The notes under the pieces: model-generated | Databases searched by the model: none | Told to the model about the DNA's origin: nothing | What the model saw: only the letters and a program-made list of their open reading frames with translations | Part shown: piece after piece, positions 1 through 8,961 of the stretch | Layout of the letters: the number at the start of each line of letters is the position of its first letter | Position numbering within the stretch: position 1 is the first letter of the stretch | Assembly: GCA_051880395.1 (NCBI GenBank) | Contig: JBJENW010000003.1 | Span: 1 to 30,365, forward strand | Length of the DNA stretch: 30,365 bases | DNA from: JBJENW01 sp051880395 | GTDB taxonomy: Bacteria > Bacillota > Clostridia > Lachnospirales > Lachnospiraceae | Direction: 5' to 3' | Program-made: the position numbers and the translations under genes

Positions 1-9
1 CACCCCGCA

Positions 10-158
10 CCTTGCCTCCTGCCGGATACCGGAAACGTCCGCGTAGGAATCCCCCATAGTTGAAATATTTTTCGTCAAAATGCCCAAAAAGTAGTGGACG
101 CGAAAATGTAGTGGGAGGCCAATAAAGTAGAACTCGCAAAGACTTACGCCCATATAAA
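10..158 (+). repeat. Left copy of a ~150-bp dispersed repeat
   Basis: This stretch matches the reverse complement of 30216-30365 with about 13 mismatches and one 1-base gap (about 91% identity by hand alignment). Homology stops just after CATATAAA at 158. The outer edge may lie beyond the window. It contains the short palindrome CCGGATACCGG and three A-rich GTAG blocks at 91-94, 108-111 and 127-130, spaced 17-19 bases apart. No open reading frame covers it. It may be the end of an insertion sequence or another multicopy intergenic element; the identity is not established. Confidence 0.85.
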
Positions 159-285
159 GTGTAATGGCAATATATAAACTGTCATATGCCTGGAATAATG
201 GAATATATAGAAAAATGAATAGAATATTTTGGAGGTGCATAGCCGAAATATAGAGTAAATAAATTATAGAAAGGGAGTTTGAAAT

Positions 286-1317
286 ATGATGAAAGAAAAA
301 AGTTGGAAAAAGAGAATGTCCAAAATACTGTTGCTGGTTATTTTGGTGTGTAGTTTTCCGAAATGTGTGGAGGCAGCACGTTTTACACTGGCATGGCCGT
401 TGTATTTGGGAGTGGATGGTTCGAATGAGCAAGGGGAGTTGACTGTGGAACAGGGAAAAAAAGGTGTTTATATTGGGGATTATGTGTATGAGACGATTCG
501 CTTTCGGAATTTAAGTACATATTCTGATGTTAGCTATCACAGCGAAAAGCCAGCGGTGGCATCTGTGAATAAAAAAACAGGGTTGCTGAATCTGAAACAT
601 ACGGGAAAGGCAGTGATCACGATTCAATATAAAAAGAAAGTAACCACATGTGAACTGCGTGTAGTGAAAAAAGGCAGTATAAAAACAGCAAAGAAAATTC
701 CTGCATCTTTAAAAGTAAAAGCAGAGGAATTAGAGAAAGTCTATGGAAAAAAAGTGACAGCGACTAACTGCTATGAAGTAAATCAGGCGATTGTAAATCT
801 GGAACAGGTTCTACCGAAAAATAAAAAAGTGATCAATGGAAAGGGATTTGCCTGCAAGAGTGGACATGCGACCAAACAACTGATCTTACCGTCACTGGGA
901 CGATTGACAACGATTCAGCAGGGAATGGAGCAATACATCGAACAAAAGAATCCGATCGGTATAAATCCGACCGCTGTTTTTGAAATAAAAAGTGTTTCCG
1001 GAAGTAAAAAAAATGTAAGTATTCAGTTAAAAAAACAAGTGACACAGGAACAGATTTTTGCAATTCAACAATCAGTCAGTAACAAGCGTGAGACAGAAAA
1101 ACAGGAACAGATCAGTTTTGAGATGGAACTGCAGGATCTTTCAAATAAAAAAATATATTTGGCAAATGCTTCGGTAAAGAAGGGAAGTGCGCTTGTGACT
1201 GTTTCTTTGACGAAGTCTCTTAAAAAAAATCATACATATCGTCTGCTAGGGAAAGAGACAGAGGAAAAGAAGATGCCATATGGCTGGACAAGAGGGAAAA
1301 AAATCTCTATAAAATAG
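286..1317 (+). CDS. Secreted protein with one Big_2-type Ig-like domain
   Basis: The 343-residue product begins with a basic stretch and a hydrophobic core (residues ~12-25) followed by VEA-A, a good signal peptidase I site near residue 30; the Cys residues in that region do not form a proper lipobox. Residues ~50-125 look like a Big_2 (bacterial Ig-like) fold: a YHSEKPAVASVNKKTGLL segment followed by GKAVITIQYK is the usual strand pattern. The remaining ~215 residues are Lys-rich and not recognised. There is no LPXTG motif or C-terminal membrane anchor, so retention at the surface would have to be non-covalent. The ribosome site AAGGGAG at 271-277 fits either of the two adjacent ATG codons (286 or 289). 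It sits 161 bases upstream of a larger Big_2 protein, which suggests related surface roles. The molecular function is unknown. Confidence 0.8.
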   Translation: MMKEKSWKKRMSKILLLVILVCSFPKCVEAARFTLAWPLYLGVDGSNEQGELTVEQGKKGVYIGDYVYETIRFRNLSTYSDVSYHSEKPAVASVNKKTGLLNLKHTGKAVITIQYKKKVTTCELRVVKKGSIKTAKKIPASLKVKAEELEKVYGKKVTATNCYEVNQAIVNLEQVLPKNKKVINGKGFACKSGHATKQLILPSLGRLTTIQQGMEQYIEQKNPIGINPTAVFEIKSVSGSKKNVSIQLKKQVTQEQIFAIQQSVSNKRETEKQEQISFEMELQDLSNKKIYLANASVKKGSALVTVSLTKSLKKNHTYRLLGKETEEKKMPYGWTRGKKISIK

Positions 1318-1365
1318 AAAAAAGACTAATAAAATTTCGGAAAGATGACGAAATATAAAAATTAC

Positions 1366-1394
1366 TTTACTTTTTATGGAAAGAGATATAGAAT
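1366..1394 (+). promoter_or_regulatory. Probable sigma-A promoter of the large Big_2 protein
   Basis: TTTACT (1366-1371) and TAGAAT (1389-1394) are separated by exactly 17 bases. This places transcription start near 1401, giving a leader of about 114 bases that includes the 11-base tandem repeats. The -35 matches 4/6 and the -10 matches 5/6 of consensus. Confidence 0.45.
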
Positions 1395-1417
1395 AATACG
1401 GTGGAAGGGAGGAAAAT

Positions 1418-1450
1418 ATAGGAAAAGCATAGGAAAAGTATAGGAAAAAG
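1418..1450 (+). repeat. Three tandem 11-bp repeats in a leader region
   Basis: The unit ATAGGAAAAGN is repeated three times head to tail (1418-1428, 1429-1439, 1440-1450), with differences only at the last two positions of each unit. The period is about one helical turn. It lies between the likely promoter and the ribosome site of the 1319-residue surface protein, so it could be a binding site or a purine-rich element in the mRNA leader. Confidence 0.8.
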
Positions 1451-1514
1451 ATTTTGTGACATTCAAAAAGATTGAGACATGAAAGAGGAAGAAAGAGGTA
1501 AGAAGGAGGAAATT

Positions 1515-4500
1515 ATGAAAGAGCGGAAACACACAGGGAAGCGTATTTTTGCGTTTCTTATGGCGTTAGCCCTGATCATGACAAGTTTTACAGTTCCGAC
1601 AGAAAACGTTTTTGCTGCAAAAACGTCACAAGCTGTAAAAAGTGTCAGCCTGAAAATAGGCAAAACAAATGTAACTAAGAAAACGATTACTTTATTTTAT
1701 GGGGAAAAAGAGAAACTGTCTGTTGCAGTAAGTCCATCAGCAGCAAAAAAAGCAGTTTCTATAAAATCAAGTAAAAGCAGCATTGTAAGTGTTGATAAAA
1801 AAGGCAACTTAACTGCAAAAAAAGCTGGAAAAGCAAAAATTTCAGTGAAAGTAACAGGTAAAAATAAAAAGACCAAAACTACATATGTAAACATAAATGT
1901 AAAAAAAGCATTTTCATTAAATAAAGCTAGCTTAAGTTTACAAAAAGGTTATACAACTGCAGTTAAAACAAATGCAGCTGCTTATAACAAAGTGACATGG
2001 AAAACATCTGACAAGTCCGTAGCGACTGTAACCAATGGAAAAATTTACGCAGTTGCTCCGGGTACAGCAAAGATCACAGCAACGATCGGTAAAGTAAGTG
2101 ATACAGTAAAAGTCACTGTATTAGAAACAACAAAACTTGTTGTTGCAAAAACATTGGCTTTAAAAGTCGGTGAGACAAAACAGCTTTTCCCGAAATTGGA
2201 GCCGGAAACAGTAAAGAATGAAACATATGAATGGAAATCCTATAGACCGGATATTGCTGTAGTTGATAAGAACGGTAATGTTACAGGAAAAGCGGCTGGT
2301 ACAGCAAGAATCCGTGTAAATGGAAAAAATTCCGGTGCTTTTGCGAACATCGAAGTGACAGTCACTGCAGACGGAACAGTGGATAATGGAATGAGCATGA
2401 CTGTAACGAATCAGATTGACAAATACAGCGATGACAAGAGAGCGGTCGTTATGATGGGAGACGAAGCTGAAATCAAGGTTCGTCTTGTAAAAAATGGTGT
2501 TGGTATCGCGAAAAAGGATATCACCCTGGCTATGAAAAAGGTATCCGGAAATGCAGACGTTTATAAAGTGGATGATACGACGATAAGAACAGATGAAGAC
2601 GGATATGCAAAATTCAAAGTCGTAGCGAAAAATGCTGACCAGACCCCAGGTGTTTTAGACGGAAAAAATGTTGGCTACAGATTAACTGCAAAATATGTGG
2701 ATTCAGATTCCAGAGGCGAACAGGATCCGGTATCTATTTCACTTTGCTTTGCAGACGTAGAATATGATACAGCAGCAGGAGTAAACGATTTATTTGTACA
2801 AAATCAGTATGATGAAGATCTGCCGAAGTTAGAGACCAGTGAAAATGCATCTGCTGCAGATAGTGGAATTGCAACTACAAAGTCCATGGGTGGCGATTAC
2901 AATGTGGAATATGTGACAAGTCAGCAGGTAACATCGAAGAAGAAACCACATGCGATCACAATGCGTGTTGTTCCTCAGTTGGTAATTCCGGAAGCAGCAA
3001 GTGAGGAAGTTGGAAATAAGTATTACGAACTGATCAATGAAACATCCGGAAACTATAGTGTTTATAATGACGAAACAAATGAAAGCACAACAAAAGTCAT
3101 TGAGACAATTCCGGCTGGTTTGTTATATGCAAGAATTTACTTTGATAATATTACAATTTCAAAATATACCAAATTGCAGATTAAATTCTATGATAAGAAG
3201 ACAAACGAACAGATTGGAAAAACACAGGAAATTAATGCAGATTCTTTCGGTGAAGATTCTAAGATCGTGCAGGTTCCTGTCAAGGATGACCGTGAAGTAA
3301 AAGCTGTCATTGCTTTGATTTCTGCCGGACAGGTTGATGAAGGACTCAATGATGGTTATACAGTTGCAAAGGTTGAAGGTGAATGGAAGAGCGAAGGCAG
3401 CCAGCAGATGGATCGTATAGACTTAGACGAAGCAGTAACCTGGTCAACAGATGATGGCTTTGGAAGAAGTACAGCGATAAATCTGTCATACGAGCAGGCA
3501 CAGGAATATTTACCGGCAGGTTCTAAATTCTTGTCTGTGAATAATTCTTATAGCTGTCGTGTACCGGCGTTCCCATCTGTCGGAAATGCAGTTATTGATG
3601 TAAAAGATGCGAACGGCAAGAACGTTGCAACATTCATGTATCCGTCAGAAAATGAGAAATTGCAGGATGTTTACCAGAACAGTAATGCGATCAAAGCTTC
3701 TTCAACTACACTTAAGGCAGTGAATTCCAGTGCAGAAGAAATAGAAAACAAAGTTGGAGAGATCATTACCAATACAGGAAGTACGATCACGGTAGATTCT
3801 ACAAAAGCAGGATATACACCATTAAAGGCAACGGTTGACCTGAATAAAGCGTTAGGAGTAAAACTGAATGCATTTAACCTTTATACAAGTATTCAGTGGT
3901 CTCCGGTTACAAACGACGATGAAAAACCGGAAGCAGAAGATTTCTATGCAGTCAAAGGACAGCAGGTAGAAGTTGTTGCTCAGTTATATGATTCAAATGA
4001 CAACAAAGTGGCACAGGAAGGAAAACAGGTTACCTTCTATCAGGGAGAAAAGCTGTTAAAATCTTTTGGATTTGATGGAAAGAATCCATCTACAGATAAA
4101 AATGGTCAGTGCAAGATTACTTTGAGAAATCCGAGCCAGACCGAATTGTTCTTAGAAGAATTAAATGCAAAAGCAGAATCATTTAAAGTAAGATTAAGCA
4201 TTGGTAACCAGGAAGAAGTAGCACTTGCAAATATCCATTGGGTAGATCTTGGATTGTATTACTGCAACGATGTACTGGATGATATCGAAAAGAGTTCAAA
4301 ACAGGGAGAATACCTTGTGACAGATCATACGATTCATTCCGGTGTTGTAGAAACCAGAGTCTTCAGTGGAAACAAAGTATTAGGAAAATATAAATACAAC
4401 AATGTACAGGAACCTGGAACAGCAACTGCAACAGGAGCAAAGATCAATCTCTCCAGAAGTGTTGGAAGTCAGTGGATCTTTGGTATGCCGGTTGTCGGAT

Positions 4501-5474
4501 GTCTGAATGACGGAACCGAAGATATCGTGAAGAAAGTCAGCGGTGTGACGGTTCACTATTCAAAATCAGGTGTTGGTGACAGACAGGTAGGCGAAGTTGA
4601 TACAGAATCAGGAATTTACACCATGACATCTAGTGTGAAAGGTGACAGTGTACTAACTGGAAAAGTAGATGCACAGTCAATCAGCCAGGGTACACCGGTT
4701 TACTTTACAATTTATGATGCAAAAGACAAGAGAGATTATACATATCCGAATGTTGGTACCGGCACAGCTGGTATAAGCGCATCGATCAGTTTGGCTGTAA
4801 ACTGGGATCCAAGTGGTATGGTATTGAAAGCAATTTCTCCGCTGGGTGATCAGTTAGATGTGACAACAGCAACAAAAGTATACTTCAGCTTGAAGGATAG
4901 TTTTGGAAACGCACTTGCTACACAGACCGTATCTTACAAGATTACTTCTACAGAATTACCGGCTCTTGCAAAAGAAGGAACAGTAACGACAGATTCCAAG
5001 GGTCTTGCATCCATTAGTCTGGCAGCACCGCAGCAGGCAGGAACGATCATGATCACCTGCAGTTGTGACGGAGACAATGCAACAGATACGAAGACGATCA
5101 ACTATGTATCTAGTGGTATGACAACACCGTTTAGTGCAGTCAGCGCAACACTTGCAAAAGAAACAGAACCATATACAATTACAGTAAACTTCTCATCCGC
5201 ACTCCGCAGCACATCTGTGAAGAAAGAGATGTTCAAGATTTACAAGAAAGGCTCTGCTACAAAGGATGATTATAGAATCCAGTCTGCAAGCGTTGTTCCG
5301 GGTCATGAAGATCAGGTAGTTCTTGTGTTAGACGGAACAGGTCTGAAGGATGTAAATGTAAGTGATGTATTACTTGACATTCAGCCGTTCACAGATGAAG
5401 ATGGTATTGAATATCAGATCGTTGATACAAACTACAGAACATTGTCAAATGGAAAAGGCTTAACGATCAAATAA
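1515..5474 (+). CDS. Large secreted Ig-like (Big_2/Big_1) surface protein
   Basis: I place the start at 1515, because AAGGAGG (1503-1509) sits five bases ahead of it; an in-frame ATG at 1479 lacks such a site. The 1319-residue product has a signal peptide (basic KERKHTGKR, hydrophobic core, cut near VFA-A at residue ~33). Three Big_2-type domains follow at about 40-130, 131-205 and 206-285, each with a W/I-K-S-S/D...V-A-V-D-K/NG core and a G-T-A-K/R-I strand. At least three invasin-like (Big_1) modules follow, recognised by the T-D-x-x-G-x-A/C pattern (near 370, 855 and 1160), and the C-terminal ~110 residues resemble an SwmB/Big_5-type Ig fold. No LPXTG, SLH or transmembrane anchor is visible. 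Its length, leader and dedicated terminator suggest an abundant cell-surface or S-layer-associated protein. Ligand or partner is unknown. Confidence 0.85.
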   Translation: MKERKHTGKRIFAFLMALALIMTSFTVPTENVFAAKTSQAVKSVSLKIGKTNVTKKTITLFYGEKEKLSVAVSPSAAKKAVSIKSSKSSIVSVDKKGNLTAKKAGKAKISVKVTGKNKKTKTTYVNINVKKAFSLNKASLSLQKGYTTAVKTNAAAYNKVTWKTSDKSVATVTNGKIYAVAPGTAKITATIGKVSDTVKVTVLETTKLVVAKTLALKVGETKQLFPKLEPETVKNETYEWKSYRPDIAVVDKNGNVTGKAAGTARIRVNGKNSGAFANIEVTVTADGTVDNGMSMTVTNQIDKYSDDKRAVVMMGDEAEIKVRLVKNGVGIAKKDITLAMKKVSGNADVYKVDDTTIRTDEDGYAKFKVVAKNADQTPGVLDGKNVGYRLTAKYVDSDSRGEQDPVSISLCFADVEYDTAAGVNDLFVQNQYDEDLPKLETSENASAADSGIATTKSMGGDYNVEYVTSQQVTSKKKPHAITMRVVPQLVIPEAASEEVGNKYYELINETSGNYSVYNDETNESTTKVIETIPAGLLYARIYFDNITISKYTKLQIKFYDKKTNEQIGKTQEINADSFGEDSKIVQVPVKDDREVKAVIALISAGQVDEGLNDGYTVAKVEGEWKSEGSQQMDRIDLDEAVTWSTDDGFGRSTAINLSYEQAQEYLPAGSKFLSVNNSYSCRVPAFPSVGNAVIDVKDANGKNVATFMYPSENEKLQDVYQNSNAIKASSTTLKAVNSSAEEIENKVGEIITNTGSTITVDSTKAGYTPLKATVDLNKALGVKLNAFNLYTSIQWSPVTNDDEKPEAEDFYAVKGQQVEVVAQLYDSNDNKVAQEGKQVTFYQGEKLLKSFGFDGKNPSTDKNGQCKITLRNPSQTELFLEELNAKAESFKVRLSIGNQEEVALANIHWVDLGLYYCNDVLDDIEKSSKQGEYLVTDHTIHSGVVETRVFSGNKVLGKYKYNNVQEPGTATATGAKINLSRSVGSQWIFGMPVVGCLNDGTEDIVKKVSGVTVHYSKSGVGDRQVGEVDTESGIYTMTSSVKGDSVLTGKVDAQSISQGTPVYFTIYDAKDKRDYTYPNVGTGTAGISASISLAVNWDPSGMVLKAISPLGDQLDVTTATKVYFSLKDSFGNALATQTVSYKITSTELPALAKEGTVTTDSKGLASISLAAPQQAGTIMITCSCDGDNATDTKTINYVSSGMTTPFSAVSATLAKETEPYTITVNFSSALRSTSVKKEMFKIYKKGSATKDDYRIQSASVVPGHEDQVVLVLDGTGLKDVNVSDVLLDIQPFTDEDGIEYQIVDTNYRTLSNGKGLTIK

Positions 5475-5510
5475 GTTTTGCTTTGACTTAGGACAAAAGC
5501 AGAATTTGGA

Positions 5511-5553
5511 AAGGTTTCGGGACTTCGAAAGAAGTTCCGGAGCTTTTCTTTTT
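5511..5553 (+). terminator. Rho-independent terminator after the surface protein
   Basis: A long stem (AAGGTTTCGGGACTTC against GAAGTTCCGGAGCTTTT, with several G-U pairs) closes on a GAAA tetraloop at 5527-5530. It is followed by a T-rich tract (CTTTTCTTTTTAT). It ends just before the next gene and separates the two units. Confidence 0.9.
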
Positions 5554-5578
5554 ATAGAAAAAGAAAAGCAGGTGAGGT

Positions 5579-6433
5579 ATGGAATTAAAGTATGTTTTAT
5601 ATGACGGTAAAAGTTTAAGACAGAATGCACAGGAGTATGAATACTGGCTTCAGGTAAAAAAAGATCTGCAGCTACACCAGACAGTCTGTATTGACATGGC
5701 AGATCCTTTTCGGGCAGAAGATTTTTTGGGATGGAGTCAGGCGTTGGTATTGGCATCGGATGACTCCCAGGTTCGGATGGCTCAAACATACGATGCGGCG
5801 GTCTTGGGGCTACAGTTAGAAAAAGCAGAAGCAAAGATAACAGAATTTGTACCGTATATTCTGGAAGGACTAGAGGAAGTAGGACATGAATTTTTTTATC
5901 ATACTTATTTGCGGGCACATCACCAACCGTGGACGATCGTAGAAACAAAACGCTGTGTGGTACGGGAAATGACACTGGCAGATGTAGATGCGTTGTATGA
6001 ATTATATGCATTACCGGGAATGACTCAATTTGTGGAACCGCTGTATGAACGGTCAGAAGAAGAAACTTATATGGCAGCGTATATTGCAAATGTATATGGG
6101 TATTATGGATATGGGCTCTGGCTGGTTTTTGAAAAGGAAAGCGACAGATTGATCGGCCGTGCAGGATTTGAGGAACAGACACATGGGGATGAAAGTCATA
6201 CAGAGCTTGGCTATATGATCGCAACGGACTGCCAAAGGAAAGGATTTGCAAAAGAGGTGTGTAAAGCATTGCTTAAGTATGCCAAAGAAAACGGGTTGTT
6301 TCAGGAAGTTTATTGCCGGATTTCAAAGGAAAATGTATCGTCACTTGCATTGGCAAAAAGTCTGGGATTTCAGGCAACCGGCTGTTACAGCGGGCAGGAT
6401 GAAGAAATGATGGATTTTTGTTTGAAATTCTGA
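5579..6433 (+). CDS. GNAT-family N-acetyltransferase with unrecognised N-terminal domain
   Basis: The 284-residue product has two parts. Residues ~120-284 are a GNAT acetyltransferase: the strand VVREMTLADVDALYELYA opens the fold, YGYGLWLVFEKESDRLIGRAGF forms the central sheet, and LGYMIATDCQRKGFAKEVCKALLKYA is the acetyl-CoA pyrophosphate-binding segment (Q/R-x-x-G-x-A/G motif, here QRKGFA). NVSSLALAKSLGFQATG is the typical closing helix-strand. The closest general type is the RimJ/RimL-like group (Acetyltransf_3). Residues 1-115 are acidic, have no domain I recognise, and may help select the substrate. No signal peptide is present, so it is cytoplasmic. Ribosome site AGGTGAGG lies directly upstream. 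It stands alone between a strong terminator and the rel promoter. Substrate is not predictable from sequence. Confidence 0.85.
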   Translation: MELKYVLYDGKSLRQNAQEYEYWLQVKKDLQLHQTVCIDMADPFRAEDFLGWSQALVLASDDSQVRMAQTYDAAVLGLQLEKAEAKITEFVPYILEGLEEVGHEFFYHTYLRAHHQPWTIVETKRCVVREMTLADVDALYELYALPGMTQFVEPLYERSEEETYMAAYIANVYGYYGYGLWLVFEKESDRLIGRAGFEEQTHGDESHTELGYMIATDCQRKGFAKEVCKALLKYAKENGLFQEVYCRISKENVSSLALAKSLGFQATGCYSGQDEEMMDFCLKF

Positions 6434-6504
6434 ACAATGAACAGAAAGCAGAAGCAATACTTTTTGCTAAAATGCATGAAAGAAAAGGATTACGGGAAAT
6501 TAAG

Positions 6505-6533
6505 TTGCTTTTTGAAAAAAAATTCATTATAAT
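6505..6533 (+). promoter_or_regulatory. Consensus sigma-A promoter of the rel operon
   Basis: TTGCTT (6505-6510) and a perfect TATAAT (6528-6533) are separated by exactly 17 bases in an A/T-rich stretch. Predicted start of transcription is near 6540, about 84 bases ahead of the preferred rel start codon. Confidence 0.75.
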
Positions 6534-6623
6534 TGAAAGATAGTAAGGTTTTTTTGTCAAAAATAAATGGCGACAGGGAATCTATTGAAAACGCAGAAAA
6601 GAAGAATAGAAGTTGGTGATGAA

Positions 6624-8936
6624 ATGGGAGAAATTTCAGAAGCAAACCTGGAAGAATTAGAAAACAAAGTGATAGAAACGGATGACAGCATCCGCCACAT
6701 GAAAGAGTTTGTCAGCCCGGAGAGCCTGTATAAGGAGTTGATCGATACGATTCGGAAATATCATCCGTCTGGAGATATTTCTATGATCGAGAAAGCGTAT
6801 CAGGTGGCATATAATGCACATAAAGGGCAGGCACGTAAATCGGGTGAAGCATACATTATCCATCCGCTTTGCGTGGCGATTATTTTGGCTGAATTAGAAT
6901 TGGACAAGGAGACCATTGTAGCAGGGCTTTTACATGATGTTGTAGAGGATACCGTTATGACTGCTGAGCAGATCACAGAAGAGTTCAGCGAAGAGGTGTC
7001 TCTTTTAGTAGATGGTGTGACGAAACTGGGACAGTTGTCTTATGATGCGGATAAGATTGAAGTGCAGGCAGAAAATTTGAGAAAAATGTTTCTTGCCATG
7101 GCAAAAGATATCCGTGTGATTTTGATCAAACTGGCAGATCGTCTGCATAATATGCGTACATTGAAATACATGAAACCGGAGAAACAGAAAGAAAAAGCGC
7201 GCGAGACGATGGATATTTATGCGCCCATCGCGCAGCGTCTAGGTATTTCAAAGATTAAAATAGAGCTGGATGATTTGTCTTTGAAATATCTAGAACCAGA
7301 AGCATATTATGATCTGGTGAAAAAAGTAGCATTGCGCAAAAGCGAACGGGATGACTATGTACAGCAATTGGTGGAAGAAGTGCGTGAAAGTATGAAAGAG
7401 GCAGGAATTAAATCCGAGGTATCCGGCAGAGCCAAGCATTTTTTCAGCATTTATAAAAAAATGGTCAACCAGAATAAGACGATCGATCAGATATATGATC
7501 TTTTTGCAATTCGGATCATTGTGGATTCAGTGAAAGACTGCTATGCGGCATTGGGCGTTATTCATGAAAAATATAAACCGATTCCGGGGCGTTTTAAGGA
7601 TTATATTGCGATGCCGAAACCTAATATGTATCAATCGCTGCATACAACATTGATCGGACCGACCGGACAGCCGTTTGAAATACAGATTCGAACGACAGCC
7701 ATGCATCGAACAGCTGAGTACGGTATTGCGGCACATTGGAAATATAAGGAAGCGGCGAACGGTGGAAATGTCGAGCTTCAAGAAGAAGAAAAACTAAGCT
7801 GGCTTCGTCAGATTTTGGAATGGCAGAGAGATATGTCTGATAATAAAGAGTTCATGAGTCTCTTAAAAAGTGATCTGGATTTGTTCTCAGATACAGTTTT
7901 TTGTTTTACACCGACAGGAGATGTCAAAAACCTGCCAAATGGCTCGACTCCGATCGATTTTGCTTATGCGATCCATTCAGCAGTGGGAAACAAAATGATC
8001 GGTGCGAAAGTGAATGGAAAACTGGTTAATATCGATTACGTCATTCAAAACGGTGACCGGGTAGAGATTCTCACATCACAGAATTCCAAAGGACCGAGCC
8101 GTGACTGGTTAAATATTGTAAAAAGTACACAGGCAAAAAATAAGATCAATCAATGGTTCCGCAGCCAGTTTAAGGAAGAAAATATCATCAAAGGAAAAGA
8201 GCTGATCCAACAGTACTGCAAATTAAAAAATATCGACTGGCCGGAGATTAATAAACCGGAATATCAGGAAAAAGTGTTGCGTAAATATGGATTCCGTGAG
8301 TGGAATGTAGCGTTAGCTGCAGTTGGCCATGGAGGTCTCAAAGAGAGTCAGATCGTCAATAAAATGCTCGATGAGTATCGCAAAAAGCATCCGATCGTCA
8401 TGACAGACAAACAGGTATTGGAGAATGCGAATAGCGATGCGGCGGTGAAAAAGACGCCGTCAAAATCAAAGAGTGGGATTATCGTCAAAGGTTTATATGA
8501 TGTATCGGTTCATTTTTCGAAATGCTGCAGCCCGGTACCAGGAGATGAGATTATCGGATTTGTGACAAGGGGACGCGGTGTGTCGATTCATCGAACGGAT
8601 TGTATCAATATCATTAATTTATCGGAAATGGACCGCGTACGTCTCATCGATGCTGAATGGCAGCCGGATGCGATCGAAGCGGCAGAAGGGCATGGACCAT
8701 ATCTGGCAGAAGTTAAAATCTATGGAAATAACCGTACCGGACTATTGGTTGATATTACCCGTATTTTTACAGAAAAAGAAGTCGATATCAAATCGGTCAA
8801 TTCTCGTACCAGCAAGCAGGGAATTGCAACGATCGAGATCAGTTTTGGAATTAAAAGTAAAAAGGAACTACGCAGTCTGATGGATAAGATCAAACAGGTA
8901 GAAAGTGTTATAGATATCGAGCGTACAACAGGCTAA
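6624..8936 (+). CDS. rel: Bifunctional (p)ppGpp synthetase/hydrolase Rel (RelA/SpoT family)
   Basis: The product makes and degrades the alarmone (p)ppGpp. I prefer the ATG at 6624 (770 residues), since GGTGAT at 6615-6620 can pair with the 16S tail and the upstream in-frame ATG at 6567 has no ribosome site. Domains in order: an HD hydrolase domain (HP near 80, LLHDVVED with HD at ~104-105, ADRLHN at ~171-176); the synthetase domain with GRFKDY at ~322-327 and YQSLHTT at ~336-342 (RFKD is the RxKD form seen in bifunctional Rel enzymes); a TGS domain at ~424-485; a zinc-finger-like region with CCSPVPGD from Cys634-635 and HRTDC; and an ACT domain at ~693-770. The hydrolase motifs look intact, so both activities are expected. 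It is the first gene of a packed operon with a hydrolase, hemZ, hisS and aspS, which links alarmone synthesis with tRNA charging. Confidence 0.97.
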   Translation: MGEISEANLEELENKVIETDDSIRHMKEFVSPESLYKELIDTIRKYHPSGDISMIEKAYQVAYNAHKGQARKSGEAYIIHPLCVAIILAELELDKETIVAGLLHDVVEDTVMTAEQITEEFSEEVSLLVDGVTKLGQLSYDADKIEVQAENLRKMFLAMAKDIRVILIKLADRLHNMRTLKYMKPEKQKEKARETMDIYAPIAQRLGISKIKIELDDLSLKYLEPEAYYDLVKKVALRKSERDDYVQQLVEEVRESMKEAGIKSEVSGRAKHFFSIYKKMVNQNKTIDQIYDLFAIRIIVDSVKDCYAALGVIHEKYKPIPGRFKDYIAMPKPNMYQSLHTTLIGPTGQPFEIQIRTTAMHRTAEYGIAAHWKYKEAANGGNVELQEEEKLSWLRQILEWQRDMSDNKEFMSLLKSDLDLFSDTVFCFTPTGDVKNLPNGSTPIDFAYAIHSAVGNKMIGAKVNGKLVNIDYVIQNGDRVEILTSQNSKGPSRDWLNIVKSTQAKNKINQWFRSQFKEENIIKGKELIQQYCKLKNIDWPEINKPEYQEKVLRKYGFREWNVALAAVGHGGLKESQIVNKMLDEYRKKHPIVMTDKQVLENANSDAAVKKTPSKSKSGIIVKGLYDVSVHFSKCCSPVPGDEIIGFVTRGRGVSIHRTDCINIINLSEMDRVRLIDAEWQPDAIEAAEGHGPYLAEVKIYGNNRTGLLVDITRIFTEKEVDIKSVNSRTSKQGIATIEISFGIKSKKELRSLMDKIKQVESVIDIERTTG

Positions 8937-8961
8937 ATTGTAAAGTACGGAAAGGAGTAAC

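Noticed and set aside
231..237. Shine-Dalgarno-like GGAGGTG upstream of the first gene
   Set aside because: No ATG, GTG or TTG with a useful reading frame follows at the right distance; the gene has its own site at 271-277.
5460..6269. 269-codon open frame on the minus strand over the acetyltransferase gene
   Set aside because: It lies antisense to a clear GNAT gene, has no recognisable domain, no ribosome site, and a His/Pro/Leu-rich composition typical of a shadow frame.
6567..6623. Upstream in-frame ATG for rel at 6567
   Set aside because: No ribosome site precedes it within a useful distance, whereas the ATG at 6624 has GGTGAT three bases upstream and gives a normal Rel length. It remains possible.
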